Shown here: positions 1 through 8,545 of the stretch, piece after piece | Layout: the number at the start of each line of letters is the position of its first letter | How positions within the stretch are numbered: the first letter of the stretch is position 1 | NCBI GenBank assembly: GCA_003428585.1 | Contig: QVQC01000076.1 | Coordinates: 96,661 to 160,660 of the forward strand | Direction of reading: 5' to 3' | Origin: Nioella halotolerans | Lineage (GTDB): Bacteria > Pseudomonadota > Alphaproteobacteria > Rhodobacterales > Rhodobacteraceae | Length of the DNA: 64,000 nucleotides | The notes under the pieces: model-generated | The model's input: the letters and a program-made list of their open reading frames with translations, nothing else | The model's database searches: none | Told to the model about the DNA's origin: nothing | Made by a program: the position numbers and the translations under genes

Positions 1-725
1 GCCCGCTCCTCGTCAATCTCAGCGATGAAACCGATCCCGCCAATTCGCTGCGGATGCTGCGGCAATACTCGGTCGACGGGGTGATCGTCGCCTCCTCGAC
101 GCTGCCGCCCAGCTTTGCCGAGGCGTTCCGCGATGCCGGCATGCCGGTCGTCCATTCCTTCGGGCGCTACACGACCAGCCCGCATGTGCATGTCGTGGGC
201 ATCGACAACATCGCCTGCGGACGGATGGCCGCAGAGGCGCTGATCGCGCGCGGCTACGGGCGTGTCGCCTTCATGGGCGGGCCGGAGGCCGCCACCTCGA
301 CGCAGGACCGCGCGCACGGCTTCCTCGCCGCGCTGGCCGAGCATCCCGAAATCGAGGTCACCACGAGCTTTGCCAATGCCTATTCCTTCGACGCGGGCCG
401 GGTGGAGATGACCAAGCTGTTGATGACGGACCCGGCGGAGGCTTATTTCTGCGGCGATGACGTGCTGTCGATCGGCGCCCTTTCCGCCATCGAGGAGGCC
501 GGGCTGCACTGCCCGCGAGATATCGGCATCATCGGGCTGAACGACATGGACATGGCCCGCTGGCAGAACATCGACCTGACCACGATCCGCCAGCCCGTGG
601 CCGAGATCATCTCCGCCTCCATCGACCTTGTCGTGGCCACCATCGAAGCGCCCGGACGCTACCCGGAAACACGCCTGTTTCCGTGCCGGATCGTCGAACG
701 AGGCACCCTGCGCGCCCTGTCCTGA
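1..725 (+). CDS. LacI-family transcriptional regulator, C-terminal part (cut by window edge)
   Basis: The frame is open from the first complete codon at base 3, so the start and the N-terminal helix-turn-helix lie outside the window. The visible 240 residues are the periplasmic-binding-protein-like sensor domain of LacI/GalR repressors: a VDGVIVASS strand, the GYGRVAFMGGPE segment opening the second lobe, YFCGDD and DIGIIGLNDMDMARW, and the closing LTTIRQPVAEI. This domain binds a sugar or sugar-like effector and controls release of the dimer from its operator. The gene ends 7 bp before the convergent oxidoreductase gene of an inositol locus, and a perfect LacI-type palindrome lies at 3920-3935, so it is probably the local iol regulator. 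The family call is firm; the ligand is inferred. Confidence 0.9.
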   Translation, partial: PLLVNLSDETDPANSLRMLRQYSVDGVIVASSTLPPSFAEAFRDAGMPVVHSFGRYTTSPHVHVVGIDNIACGRMAAEALIARGYGRVAFMGGPEAATSTQDRAHGFLAALAEHPEIEVTTSFANAYSFDAGRVEMTKLLMTDPAEAYFCGDDVLSIGALSAIEEAGLHCPRDIGIIGLNDMDMARWQNIDLTTIRQPVAEIISASIDLVVATIEAPGRYPETRLFPCRIVERGTLRALS

Positions 726-731
726 TCTTTG

Positions 732-1862
732 TCAGCGTAGCATAGGCGGGCGCGCGTCGACCCATGCCCCATCCGCCTTGGCCGAGGCGACACAGGCATG
801 AACGGCGGCCATGGACCGCAGCCCGTCCACCGCCAAGGGCAGCGTGCCATGCGCCTCGCCCCGGATCGTGGCGGCTAGGTCCACGTAGATATTGGCCACC
901 GCCAGCGGAAAGCCCTCGGGGTGGGCGATGGGCACCCGACTCAGCCGCCCGGCCTCGTCACTCAGGCCCGCCTCGCCCTTTTCCATGATCTGCGTGCGCC
1001 CGCCCACCGGCGTGAAATAGACTTGGTTGGGCTGTTCCGACGCCCAGCGTAGCCCGCCGGTTTCGCCGAACACCTGCAGGTCGAACCCGTGCTGGCGCCC
1101 GATGGCGACCGAGGAAGTCCAGAGCCGCCCGACCGCGCCGCCCTGCAGGCGGAAATTGACCATCGCGTCATCTTCCAGCACGCGGCTGGGGATGGTGGAG
1201 GCGAAATCGGCCGCGACGCGCTCTACCTCGTCGCCCGCGACGAAGCCGGCCATGTGCAGCGCGTGGATGCCGCAATCGGCGAATTGCCCCGAGACGCCCG
1301 CCATCGCCGGATCGTAGCGCCAGCGCACCCGCGGGTTATCCGCGTCGCCCGCATCTCCGTGGTGGCCGTGGCTGAAATTCGTCACCACCAGCCGCACCTT
1401 GCCGATCTGCCCGGCGGCCACCATGGCGCGCATCTCGCGCACCATCGGGTAGGCGGAATAGCAGTAATTGACGGCGCAGATCCGGCCCGCGGCCTCGGCG
1501 ACGCGCACGATCTCCTCGCCTTCCTCGACGCTCATCGTCATCGGCTTTTCGCACAGGACGTGGAAACCCGCCTCCAGGAACGCCTTGGTGATCTCGAAAT
1601 GGGTGGCGTTCGGGGTGGCCACGGTCACGAGGTCCACCCGGTCGGCACGCCCGCGCTCGCCTTCCAGCATCTCGCGCCAGTCGCCATAGGCACGGTCCGG
1701 CGCCACGCCCAGCCGCTGCGCATAGACGCGGCCCTTGTCCGGGTCGGCATCCAGCGCCCCGGCGGCCAGCGTGAAGTTGCCATCCGCCTGCGCGCCCATG
1801 CGGTGCGCCGGCCCGATCTGGCTGCCTTCGCCGCCGCCGATCATGCCCCAGTTGAGCTTCAT
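732..1862 (-). CDS. Gfo/Idh/MocA family oxidoreductase
   Basis: 376 residues. The N-terminal Rossmann fold starts with WGMIGGGEGSQIG, an unusual glycine-rich loop, and is followed by VDLVTVATPNATHFE and the family's CEKPMTMS motif near residue 110, whose lysine is catalytic. A C-terminal GFO/IDH/MocA alpha/beta domain follows. Enzymes of this family oxidise or epimerise cyclitols and sugars with NAD(P). It is the last gene of a three-gene leftward operon with an IolE-like isomerase/dehydratase and a second Gfo/Idh/MocA enzyme, divergent from iolDCB-iolJ-iolG. A role as an inositol-stereoisomer or related polyol dehydrogenase is therefore likely. The specific substrate cannot be read from the sequence. 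Confidence 0.88.
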   Translation of the reverse strand: MKLNWGMIGGGEGSQIGPAHRMGAQADGNFTLAAGALDADPDKGRVYAQRLGVAPDRAYGDWREMLEGERGRADRVDLVTVATPNATHFEITKAFLEAGFHVLCEKPMTMSVEEGEEIVRVAEAAGRICAVNYCYSAYPMVREMRAMVAAGQIGKVRLVVTNFSHGHHGDAGDADNPRVRWRYDPAMAGVSGQFADCGIHALHMAGFVAGDEVERVAADFASTIPSRVLEDDAMVNFRLQGGAVGRLWTSSVAIGRQHGFDLQVFGETGGLRWASEQPNQVYFTPVGGRTQIMEKGEAGLSDEAGRLSRVPIAHPEGFPLAVANIYVDLAATIRGEAHGTLPLAVDGLRSMAAVHACVASAKADGAWVDARPPMLR

Positions 1863-1874
1863 CCCGTAACCCTT

Positions 1875-2765
1875 TCAGAAACCAATGCTTTCAAGATAGT
1901 CCCGGTTCGCCTTCGCATCTTCCAACGGCGAAACATCCAGTGTCGGGTCGCAATCCTGTTCCACCGTGCACCAGCCCGCGAACCCGGCATCCAGCAGGAT
2001 TTGCCGCACCGTGGGAAAATCCACGTCGCCATGGCCGAGATTGCAGAAGATGCCTTGCCCGCACGCCTCGTAAAACCCGGTGCCCTTCGCGATGACATCC
2101 GCTTTGACAGCGGGGTCTATATCCTTGAAATGCATGTAGGATATCCGGTCCACATGTCGCCGCATGAAGGCCACCGGGTCAAAGCCCGCATAGGAATGGT
2201 GCCCGGTATCGAAGCAGATCTTCAGGATATCCTCGGGCACCTCGTCGAGCAGGCGTTCCAGTTCCGGCTCGAAATCCATGAAGCCGGCGGCGTGGGCGTG
2301 GATTCCCACCGTCAGGCCATACTCCTCCGCCCCCATCCGGGCCACGGTGGCAATACGATCGCGGTAAGCGGACCATTCGCCGGGCTCCATCTGCTCGGCA
2401 TCCTCCGCCCGGCCCGCCGTCGGCGCCCGGCGGGGAGAGATCGAGTCGATCAGCACCAGCTGTTGCGCGCCATGCGCCGACAGCGCCTTGCAGGTGCGCC
2501 GCGCGCCGTCCATCACGTCCTCCCACTGGTCGGGGTCGTGGAAGGCGCGGAACACCACGCCGCCGATCAGCGCCAGCCGGTGTTCGTCCAGCGCCTCCGA
2601 CAGGATCGCGGGATCCTCGGGCATGTAGCCCACCGGGCCAAGCTCGATCCCCTCGTAGCCGGCCGCGGCACACTCTTTCAACACCGAGCGCCACGGCGGG
2701 TTGCGCGGGTCGTCTGCGAATTCCACGCCCCACGAACAGGGGGCATTGCCGATACGGATGGTCAT
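1875..2765 (-). CDS. TIM-barrel sugar isomerase/epimerase-like protein, candidate inosose dehydratase (IolE-like)
   Basis: 296 residues of the AP-endonuclease-2-like TIM-barrel family. Likely metal ligands are visible: the Glu of YEGIELG, the His residues of VGIHAHAAGF, the Asp/His of CFDTGHHSY, the His of ISYMHFKDID, and the Glu of CTVEQD near the C-terminus. The C-terminal pattern (GHGDVDF, then TVEQDCDP, then PLEDAKANRDYL) resembles 2-keto-myo-inositol dehydratase, the step between IolG and IolD. No other IolE candidate lies in the window and the gene sits in the iol locus, so it probably fills that role. An IolI-type inosose isomerase is the alternative. Spacing is 12 bp to the downstream gene and 15 bp from the upstream gene, so it is in the same operon. 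Confidence 0.8.
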   Translation of the reverse strand: MTIRIGNAPCSWGVEFADDPRNPPWRSVLKECAAAGYEGIELGPVGYMPEDPAILSEALDEHRLALIGGVVFRAFHDPDQWEDVMDGARRTCKALSAHGAQQLVLIDSISPRRAPTAGRAEDAEQMEPGEWSAYRDRIATVARMGAEEYGLTVGIHAHAAGFMDFEPELERLLDEVPEDILKICFDTGHHSYAGFDPVAFMRRHVDRISYMHFKDIDPAVKADVIAKGTGFYEACGQGIFCNLGHGDVDFPTVRQILLDAGFAGWCTVEQDCDPTLDVSPLEDAKANRDYLESIGF

Positions 2766-2780
2766 GGGATGCGGGCCCTT

Positions 2781-3893
2781 TCAGTCTTGAACGGTATGCC
2801 AGCCGCCGTCGGCGGCCGCAGTGAAGGCGGTGTCGATCACGCGGGCCACGGAAAGCCCGTCGCGGAAGGTCGGCCAGACCGGCTCGCCGGTTTCGATCGC
2901 GCGCAGGAAATCGCGCGCCTCGATGATGATCTGGTCCTGGTAGCCGGTGCCGTGCCCGGGCCCCTGGCAAAAGGCGAGGTAGTCGGGATGCGCCGGGCCG
3001 GTCAGGACCTTGGTGAAACCGCGCGTCGCCTCCGGCCCCTCGGCGCGGTAAAGCCAGACGGCATTCTGATCCTCCTGGTCGAAGCGGATCGCGCCTTTCG
3101 TGCCGTGGATTTCATAGGCATAGCCCATCTTGCGCCCGGTGGCGACGCGGCTGAAATAGAGATGCCCCATCGCACCCGAGGCGAAGCGCACCATCATCTG
3201 CGCCTGATCGTCATTGTCCACCGTCACCGGTCCGTCCGGGCCGGGGCGCGTGGCATGCAGCGTCTCGGCCTGCGCCGACAGCGCCGCGATGTCGCCCATC
3301 AGCGCCAGCGCACAATTGATCATGTGCGGCGCGAGGTCGCCCAGCGTGCCGTTCGCCCGGCCAGAGGTGCGCCAGTTGGCGGGCGTCTGCGGGTCGGCGA
3401 GGAAGTCCTCGGTGTGTTCGCCGCGAAACCACGTCACCTGCCCGATCGCGCCCTTGGCCAGCAAGCGGCGCACGAACTGCGTCGCCGGGGTGCGCACGTA
3501 GTTGAAGCCGATCATGTTGGGCAGGCCGGCCGCCTCGGCGGCGGCGGTCATGGCCGTCGCGTCCGCAAGCGAGGCGCCCAACGGCTTTTCGCAGAAGACC
3601 GGTTTTCCGGCGGCGAAGGCGGCCTCGGCAATCGCGCGGTGGGTGGCCTGCGGCGCGGCGATCACCACCGCCTCGACGCGCGGATCGGCGACCAACGCCT
3701 GCCAGTCGGGCGCCGCGCGGGCAAAGCCATACGCCGCCCGGTAGCGTTCTGCCGAGGCGGGGCTGCCGGCGGCGATCATCTCCAGCCTTGGGCGCAAGGC
3801 GGTGTCGAACACCGCGCCGACAGCGGCCATCGCCACCGCGTGCGCCTTGCCCATGTAGCCGCCGCCGATCAGACCGATCCCGATTTCCGCCAT
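2781..3893 (-). CDS. Gfo/Idh/MocA family oxidoreductase, first gene of the leftward iol operon
   Basis: 370 residues from the ATG at 3893, which follows a good Shine-Dalgarno sequence (AGGAAAGGCGG). The open frame runs further upstream but would cross the intergenic control region. The N-terminus IGIGLIGGGYMGKAHA is a classic NAD(P)-binding loop, EAVVIAAPQATH closes the Rossmann sheet, and CEKPLG near residue 100 carries the catalytic lysine. The C-terminal domain has the family EIHGTKGAIRF strand. It is the second oxidoreductase of this operon and the third in the iol locus, so it probably handles another inositol isomer (scyllo- or chiro-type) or a related sugar. The palindrome at 3920-3935 lies 27 bp upstream of its start. 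Confidence 0.87.
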   Translation of the reverse strand: MAEIGIGLIGGGYMGKAHAVAMAAVGAVFDTALRPRLEMIAAGSPASAERYRAAYGFARAAPDWQALVADPRVEAVVIAAPQATHRAIAEAAFAAGKPVFCEKPLGASLADATAMTAAAEAAGLPNMIGFNYVRTPATQFVRRLLAKGAIGQVTWFRGEHTEDFLADPQTPANWRTSGRANGTLGDLAPHMINCALALMGDIAALSAQAETLHATRPGPDGPVTVDNDDQAQMMVRFASGAMGHLYFSRVATGRKMGYAYEIHGTKGAIRFDQEDQNAVWLYRAEGPEATRGFTKVLTGPAHPDYLAFCQGPGHGTGYQDQIIIEARDFLRAIETGEPVWPTFRDGLSVARVIDTAFTAAADGGWHTVQD

Positions 3894-3919
3894 GGTGCCG
3901 CCTTTCCTGCAAGACCCGG

Positions 3920-3935
3920 TTGCAACCGGTTGCAA
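3920..3935. promoter_or_regulatory. Perfect 16-bp palindrome, predicted LacI-type operator of the divergent iol operons
   Basis: TTGCAACCGGTTGCAA is identical to its reverse complement and has the central C-G step flanked by TTGCAA arms that is typical of LacI/GalR operators. It lies in the 113-bp region between the divergent starts at 3893 and 4007, where one dimer could repress both operons. The LacI-family gene at the window's left edge is the obvious candidate protein. The palindrome is seen directly; the binding is inferred. Confidence 0.75.
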
Positions 3936-4006
3936 AATTCGTATCCTGAGTCGCGACGACGTGCAACGGCCAATCCGGCCACGAACCGGCGAGAATGGAC
4001 AGCCCG

Positions 4007-5869
4007 ATGACAAGCACACTCCGCCTGACCACGGCGCAGGCCATCGTGAAATACCTGATGAACCAGTTCATCGAGATCGACGGGAAACGGACCCGCATCT
4101 GCGGCGGCGGTTTCGGGATCTTCGGCCACGGCAACGTGCCCTGCCTTGGCGAGGCGCTCTACCCGGTGCGCGACGAGCTGCCGCTCTACCGCGGGCAGAA
4201 CGAACAGAGCATGGGCTTCGCGGCGGCGGGCTTCGCCAAGTATCACCTGCGCCGGCGCTTCATGTTCTGCACCGCCAGCGCCGGGCCCGGCACGGCAAAC
4301 CTGCTGACCGCCTCGGCGCTGGCCCATGCCAACCGCCTGCCGATGCTGATGCTGTGCGGCGATACCTTCCTGACCCGCCTGCCCGACCCGGTGCTGCAGC
4401 AGCTGGAACATTTCGGCAATCCGGCCTTCGGCCTCAATGACGCGTTCCGCGCGGTCACCCGCTACTGGGATCGCATCACCCACCCCGCGCAGGTGATCCA
4501 GAGCCTGCCCGCCGCCCTTGCCACCATGCTCGACCCGGCCGATTGCGGGCCGGCCTTCCTGTCGTTGCCGCAGGACGTGCAGGGCTGGGCCTATGACTAC
4601 CCCGAAACCCTGTTCGAACCCCGCCTCCACCGCATCCGCCGGCAGGCCCCCGACCCGGCCGAACTGGCCGAGGCCGCGGCCGTGCTTCGGGCCGCCGAGC
4701 GCCCGGTTATCGTCGCTGGCGGCGGCGTGCAGTATTCCGGCGCGGCGGCCGAGCTGACAGCCTTCGCCGAGGCGCACGGCATCCCGGTGGTCGAGACGAT
4801 CGCCGGCCGCGCCAACATGCTGGCGACGCATCCGCTGAACATAGGCCCAGTGGGAGTCACCGGGTCCGACAGCGCCAATGCCATTGCCGCCGAGGCCGAT
4901 GTCGTCCTAGCCGTTGGCACGCGGCTGCAGGATTTCACCACCGGGTCATGGACCGCCTTCGCGCAGGATGCGCGGCTGATCGGCCTCAACGTCGGCCGCC
5001 ACGACGCGATGAAGCACCTGTCGCTGCCCGTAGTGGGCGATGCGAAACGGGCGCTGACCGCGCTCGGCCCGGCCCTCGGCAACTACACCGCGCCCGCCGA
5101 ATGGACCGCGAAGGCGCGGTCCGAACGCAAGGCATGGGACGCCTACGTCGCGGACAACGTCGCCCCCGGCAACCGGCCCAATTCCTACGCGCAGGCGATC
5201 GGCGTGGTGAACGACCTCTGCGAACCGCGCGACCGGATCGTGACGGCAGCGGGCGGCCTGCCCGCCGAGGTCACCGCCAACTGGCGCACGCTGGATATCG
5301 GCACCGTGGACGTGGAGTTCGGCTTTTCCTGCATGGGCTACGAGATTGCCGGCGGCTGGGGCGCGCGCATCGCGCAGGCGCAGGCGGAACCCGACAAGGA
5401 TACCATCGTCTTCGTCGGCGACGGCAGCTACCTGTTGCTGAACTCCGACATCTATTCCTCCGTCCTGACGCGGAAAAAGCTGATCGTGCTGGTGCTCGAC
5501 AACGGCGGCTTCGCGGTCATCAACAAGCTGCAGAACAATACCGGGCAGGACAGTTTCAACAACCTGATCGCCGATTGCCCGACCGTGCCGGAGCCCTTCG
5601 CGGTGGATTTCGAGGGCCACGCCCGCGCCATGGGCGCCGATGCCGTTACCGTCGCCAATCCCGCCGAGCTGGCCGAGGCGTTCACCGCCGCGAAAGCGTC
5701 CGACAAGACCACGGTCATCGTCATGCAGGTCGACGCTTACGAAGGCTGGACCGACAAGGGCCACGCCTGGTGGGAAGTCGGCACGGCAGAGGTATCGGAC
5801 AGCGCGACGGTGCTGGAAAAGCACGCGGAGATCGAGGCCGAGCGCGCCAAGCAGCGGCGGGGGGTGTAG
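4007..5869 (+). CDS. iolD: 3D-(3,5/4)-trihydroxycyclohexane-1,2-dione hydrolase
   Basis: About 620 residues. IolD is a thiamine-diphosphate enzyme that opens the six-membered ring of THcHDO to 5-deoxy-glucuronate, the third step of myo-inositol breakdown. The N-terminal pyrimidine-binding domain contains the RGQNEQSMGFAAAGFAK segment with its catalytic glutamate, a central FAD/THDP-fold domain follows, and the C-terminal pyrophosphate domain shows the GDGSYLLLNSDIYSS motif that binds Mg-ThDP. I chose the ATG at 4007 (MTSTLRLTTAQA) because family members start there; an in-frame ATG at 3995 is also possible. It is the first gene of iolDCB-iolJ-iolG, with iolC starting 1 bp after its stop. Confidence 0.95.
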   Translation: MTSTLRLTTAQAIVKYLMNQFIEIDGKRTRICGGGFGIFGHGNVPCLGEALYPVRDELPLYRGQNEQSMGFAAAGFAKYHLRRRFMFCTASAGPGTANLLTASALAHANRLPMLMLCGDTFLTRLPDPVLQQLEHFGNPAFGLNDAFRAVTRYWDRITHPAQVIQSLPAALATMLDPADCGPAFLSLPQDVQGWAYDYPETLFEPRLHRIRRQAPDPAELAEAAAVLRAAERPVIVAGGGVQYSGAAAELTAFAEAHGIPVVETIAGRANMLATHPLNIGPVGVTGSDSANAIAAEADVVLAVGTRLQDFTTGSWTAFAQDARLIGLNVGRHDAMKHLSLPVVGDAKRALTALGPALGNYTAPAEWTAKARSERKAWDAYVADNVAPGNRPNSYAQAIGVVNDLCEPRDRIVTAAGGLPAEVTANWRTLDIGTVDVEFGFSCMGYEIAGGWGARIAQAQAEPDKDTIVFVGDGSYLLLNSDIYSSVLTRKKLIVLVLDNGGFAVINKLQNNTGQDSFNNLIADCPTVPEPFAVDFEGHARAMGADAVTVANPAELAEAFTAAKASDKTTVIVMQVDAYEGWTDKGHAWWEVGTAEVSDSATVLEKHAEIEAERAKQRRGV

Positions 5870-5870
5870 G

Positions 5871-6839
5871 ATGCACCTTGCCGGCAACCGCTTCGTCATC
5901 ATCGGCCGCGCGGGGATGGATTTCTACCCCGACCCGCCCGGCACCAGGACCGAGGACGCGACGCGCTTCGTGTCCTGCCTCGGCGGGTCCTCGGCCAATA
6001 TCGGCGTGGCGATCACCAAGCTTTGCGGGCAGGCCGACCTTGTCACCTGCGTCTCGGACGACGCCATCGGGCGGTTCGCTCTGAACCAGCTCGATCACTA
6101 CGGCATCGGGCGGGCGCATGTGCGCGCCGTGGGCGGCGAGGCGCGCAATTCGCTGGCCGTGGTCGAAACCCGCATGGAAGACCACCAATCCGTCATTTAC
6201 CGCAACGGCGCCGCCGATTTCGAGATGACAGAGGCCGATGTCGAGGCCGTCGATTACACCGCTTACGACGCGCTGATCACCACCGGCACCGTGTTCGCCG
6301 CCGAACCGTCGCGCAGCGCCACCTTCCGCGCCTTCGAGCTTGCCCGCGCCGCAGGTCTGCCGCTGATCTTCGATATCGACTACCGCCCCTATTCGTGGCC
6401 TTCGGCGCAGGTCGCGGCGGATGTCTACAGCCGTGCCGGCGCCATGTGCGACGTGATCGTCGGCAACGATGTCGAATTCGGCTTCATGGCGGGCGACTAT
6501 GATCGCGGCCTCGACAAGGCGCGCGATCTGGTGGCCGGTGGCGCGCAGGTCGCCGTCTACAAGATGGGTGAACAGGGCGCGATCACGATCACGCCGGAGG
6601 GCGAGTTTCGGACCGGCATCTACCGCACCGAGGCGCTGAAACCCACGGGCGCGGGCGACAGTTTCATGGGCGGCCTTGTCGCCGGGCTGGCCGATGGCCT
6701 GCCGTTGCGCGAGGCGGTGCTGCAAGGCTCCGCCGCCGCCGCCATGGTGGTGGCCCGCGTCGGCTGCGCCCCCGCCATGCCCACGCGGGAAGAGCTTGAC
6801 GCGTTTCGCGCCACACAGAACGGTCCCAGCGCGGCCTGA
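5871..6839 (+). CDS. iolC: 5-dehydro-2-deoxygluconokinase
   Basis: 322 residues of the PfkB/ribokinase family. It phosphorylates 5-dehydro-2-deoxy-D-gluconate (DKG) at O6, preparing it for aldol cleavage. The N-terminal FVIIGRAGMDFYPDPPG segment and the CLGGSSANIGVAITKL substrate-binding loop match IolC. The PfkB signature 2 is visible as LKPTGAGDSFMGGLVAGLA around residue 260, with the catalytic aspartate in GAGD. The ATG at 5871 directly follows the iolD stop codon, so translation is probably coupled. The length is normal for IolC; the enzyme is soluble. Confidence 0.94.
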   Translation: MHLAGNRFVIIGRAGMDFYPDPPGTRTEDATRFVSCLGGSSANIGVAITKLCGQADLVTCVSDDAIGRFALNQLDHYGIGRAHVRAVGGEARNSLAVVETRMEDHQSVIYRNGAADFEMTEADVEAVDYTAYDALITTGTVFAAEPSRSATFRAFELARAAGLPLIFDIDYRPYSWPSAQVAADVYSRAGAMCDVIVGNDVEFGFMAGDYDRGLDKARDLVAGGAQVAVYKMGEQGAITITPEGEFRTGIYRTEALKPTGAGDSFMGGLVAGLADGLPLREAVLQGSAAAAMVVARVGCAPAMPTREELDAFRATQNGPSAA

Positions 6840-6850
6840 AAGGAAAGCCC

Positions 6851-7708
6851 ATGCATATCGCGCCCCATGATAACCGCAACCAGCCCATCGTCAATGTGGA
6901 GGATTCCCGCGTTCCGCTGGTCTATTTCAACATCCTGCGGCTCAAGGCCGGGGAGCAATTCGAGTACCGACTGCCCGGCTACGAAACCTGCGTCGTGCCC
7001 GCCACCGGCACCGTGACGGTGGAAACGGGCGGCGAAACCTTCGCCGATATCGGCACCCGCGGCGTCGATGTCTGGGATGGCGACCCCGAAGGCGTCTACG
7101 TGCCCACCGATACCGGGGCCCGCATCACCGCGCGGACCGATACCGAAACCTTCATCGCCGGCGCGAAATACGCCGAAACGCTGAGCCCCTTCGCCGTGCG
7201 CGCGGGCGATCTCGACCTCGTGCAATATGGATCGGACGACACCAAGACGCATCGCAAGATCAAGCATATCCTCGGTGCCGCGCATCACGACCGGGTCGGG
7301 CGGCTTCTTGTATCAGAACTTTTCACCGTCGGCACCGGGGGCTGGTCGGGCTTTCCCAGCCACAAGCACGACACGGACCGGCGGGTTGGCCCCGGGGGGG
7401 AGATGGAAGAGACGCGGCACGACGAATGCTACAACTTCCGTTTCCGGCCCGATTACGGGTCGGGGCTGCAAATGCTGCAACGGGTCGATAACGAACCGGG
7501 CGACGCCTATCACATCATGAACGGCTCCACCGTGCTGATCGACAAGGGCTATCACCCCTGCTGCGTGCTGCCGGGCTACGAGATGTATTACTTCACCATC
7601 CTCGGCGGCCTTTCGCAGCGCAGCCTGAAGCAGTATTTCCAGCCCACCCATGCCGATCAATTGCACACGATCCCCGGCATCATGGACATGGTGGCAAAGT
7701 TCAAATGA
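6851..7708 (+). CDS. iolB: 5-deoxy-glucuronate isomerase
   Basis: 285 residues with the KduI/IolB double-cupin fold. It converts 5-deoxy-D-glucuronate to 2-deoxy-5-keto-D-gluconate, the substrate of IolC. The second cupin carries the metal-binding histidines and glutamate in FPSHKHDTDRR, then EMEETRHDECYNFRF, and a later His in KGYHPCCVLPGYEMYYF. The first half has the EQFEYRLPGYETCVVPATG strand set. The gene starts 11 bp after iolC, behind an AGGAAAG Shine-Dalgarno sequence, and its stop overlaps the start of the following aldolase gene by 4 bp (ATGA). Confidence 0.95.
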   Translation: MHIAPHDNRNQPIVNVEDSRVPLVYFNILRLKAGEQFEYRLPGYETCVVPATGTVTVETGGETFADIGTRGVDVWDGDPEGVYVPTDTGARITARTDTETFIAGAKYAETLSPFAVRAGDLDLVQYGSDDTKTHRKIKHILGAAHHDRVGRLLVSELFTVGTGGWSGFPSHKHDTDRRVGPGGEMEETRHDECYNFRFRPDYGSGLQMLQRVDNEPGDAYHIMNGSTVLIDKGYHPCCVLPGYEMYYFTILGGLSQRSLKQYFQPTHADQLHTIPGIMDMVAKFK

Positions 7709-8544
7709 GCGTCGCAACGCTTTCCGACGTGCTGGCCCCCGCCGTGGAGGGCGGCTATGCGGTGCCCGGCCTCGTCTGCCTTGGATGGGAGGACATGCGC
7801 GCCTATGCCATGGCCGCCGAGGCCGAACGCGCCCCGGTGATCCTTCAGGCCGGGCCGTCCTGCCGGGCGCATACCCCCCTGCCCGTCCTTGGCGCGATGA
7901 TGCGCAATCTTGCCGAAAGCGTCGCGGTGCCGGTGGTGATCCATCTCGACCACGGCTACACGTTCGAGGAATGCCAGCAGGCGCTTGAGGCCGGGTTTAC
8001 CTCGCTCATGTATGACGGATCGCGCCAGCCGCTGGCACAGAACATCGCCGAAACCGCGCGCGTGGCGGCACTGGCCCACGGCGCGGGCATTTCCTGCGAG
8101 GGCGAGATCGGATTCGTCGGCTATGCGGACGGCGAAGGCTCCGCCGGGACCGACCCGGACGAGGCGGCGCGCTTCGCCACCGAAAGCGGCGTCGATGCCA
8201 TGGCGATCAGCGTCGGCAACGTGCACCTGCAACGCGATCACGAGGGCGGCCTCGACGAGGCGCGCATCCGCGCCATCGAGGCGCTGACCGCCACGCCGCT
8301 GGTGATCCACGGCGGATCGGGCGTGCCCGTGGCGCAGCGCCTGCACCTCGCGCAGACCTCGCGCATCGCCAAGGTCAACATCGGCACCGAACTGCGCATG
8401 GCCTTCGGGGCCGCGCTGCGCGCCGCCATCGCCGCCGACCCGGACCGCTTCGACCGGGTGGCGATCCTGAAAGAGACCCACGCCCCGGTGATGGAGGCCG
8501 CGCGCGCCGTCATCCGCGGGCTGGGCGCAAGTGGAAAGGCCTGA
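7705..8544 (+). CDS. iolJ: Class II aldolase, IolJ/FbaA-like (DKGP aldolase candidate)
   Basis: 279 residues of the class II fructose-bisphosphate aldolase family. Zinc ligands are recognisable: the His of VVIHLDHGYTFEE (with the catalytic Asp beside it), the His in ISVGNVHLQRDHEG and the His in LVIHGGSGVP. The phosphate-binding lines IHGGSGVP and KVNIGTELR are also present. In this context it should split 6-phospho-5-dehydro-2-deoxygluconate into malonate semialdehyde and dihydroxyacetone phosphate. It is short of the usual glycolytic FbaA, like IolJ. The ATGA overlap with iolB and the tight run into iolG place it firmly in the operon. Confidence 0.88.
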   Translation: MSVATLSDVLAPAVEGGYAVPGLVCLGWEDMRAYAMAAEAERAPVILQAGPSCRAHTPLPVLGAMMRNLAESVAVPVVIHLDHGYTFEECQQALEAGFTSLMYDGSRQPLAQNIAETARVAALAHGAGISCEGEIGFVGYADGEGSAGTDPDEAARFATESGVDAMAISVGNVHLQRDHEGGLDEARIRAIEALTATPLVIHGGSGVPVAQRLHLAQTSRIAKVNIGTELRMAFGAALRAAIAADPDRFDRVAILKETHAPVMEAARAVIRGLGASGKA

Positions 8545-8545
8545 C

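Noticed and set aside
1089-4010. A 973-residue open frame on the + strand across the leftward iol operon
   Set aside because: It lies wholly antisense to three well-supported genes with family motifs and has the His/Arg/Gly-rich composition of a GC-skewed shadow frame.
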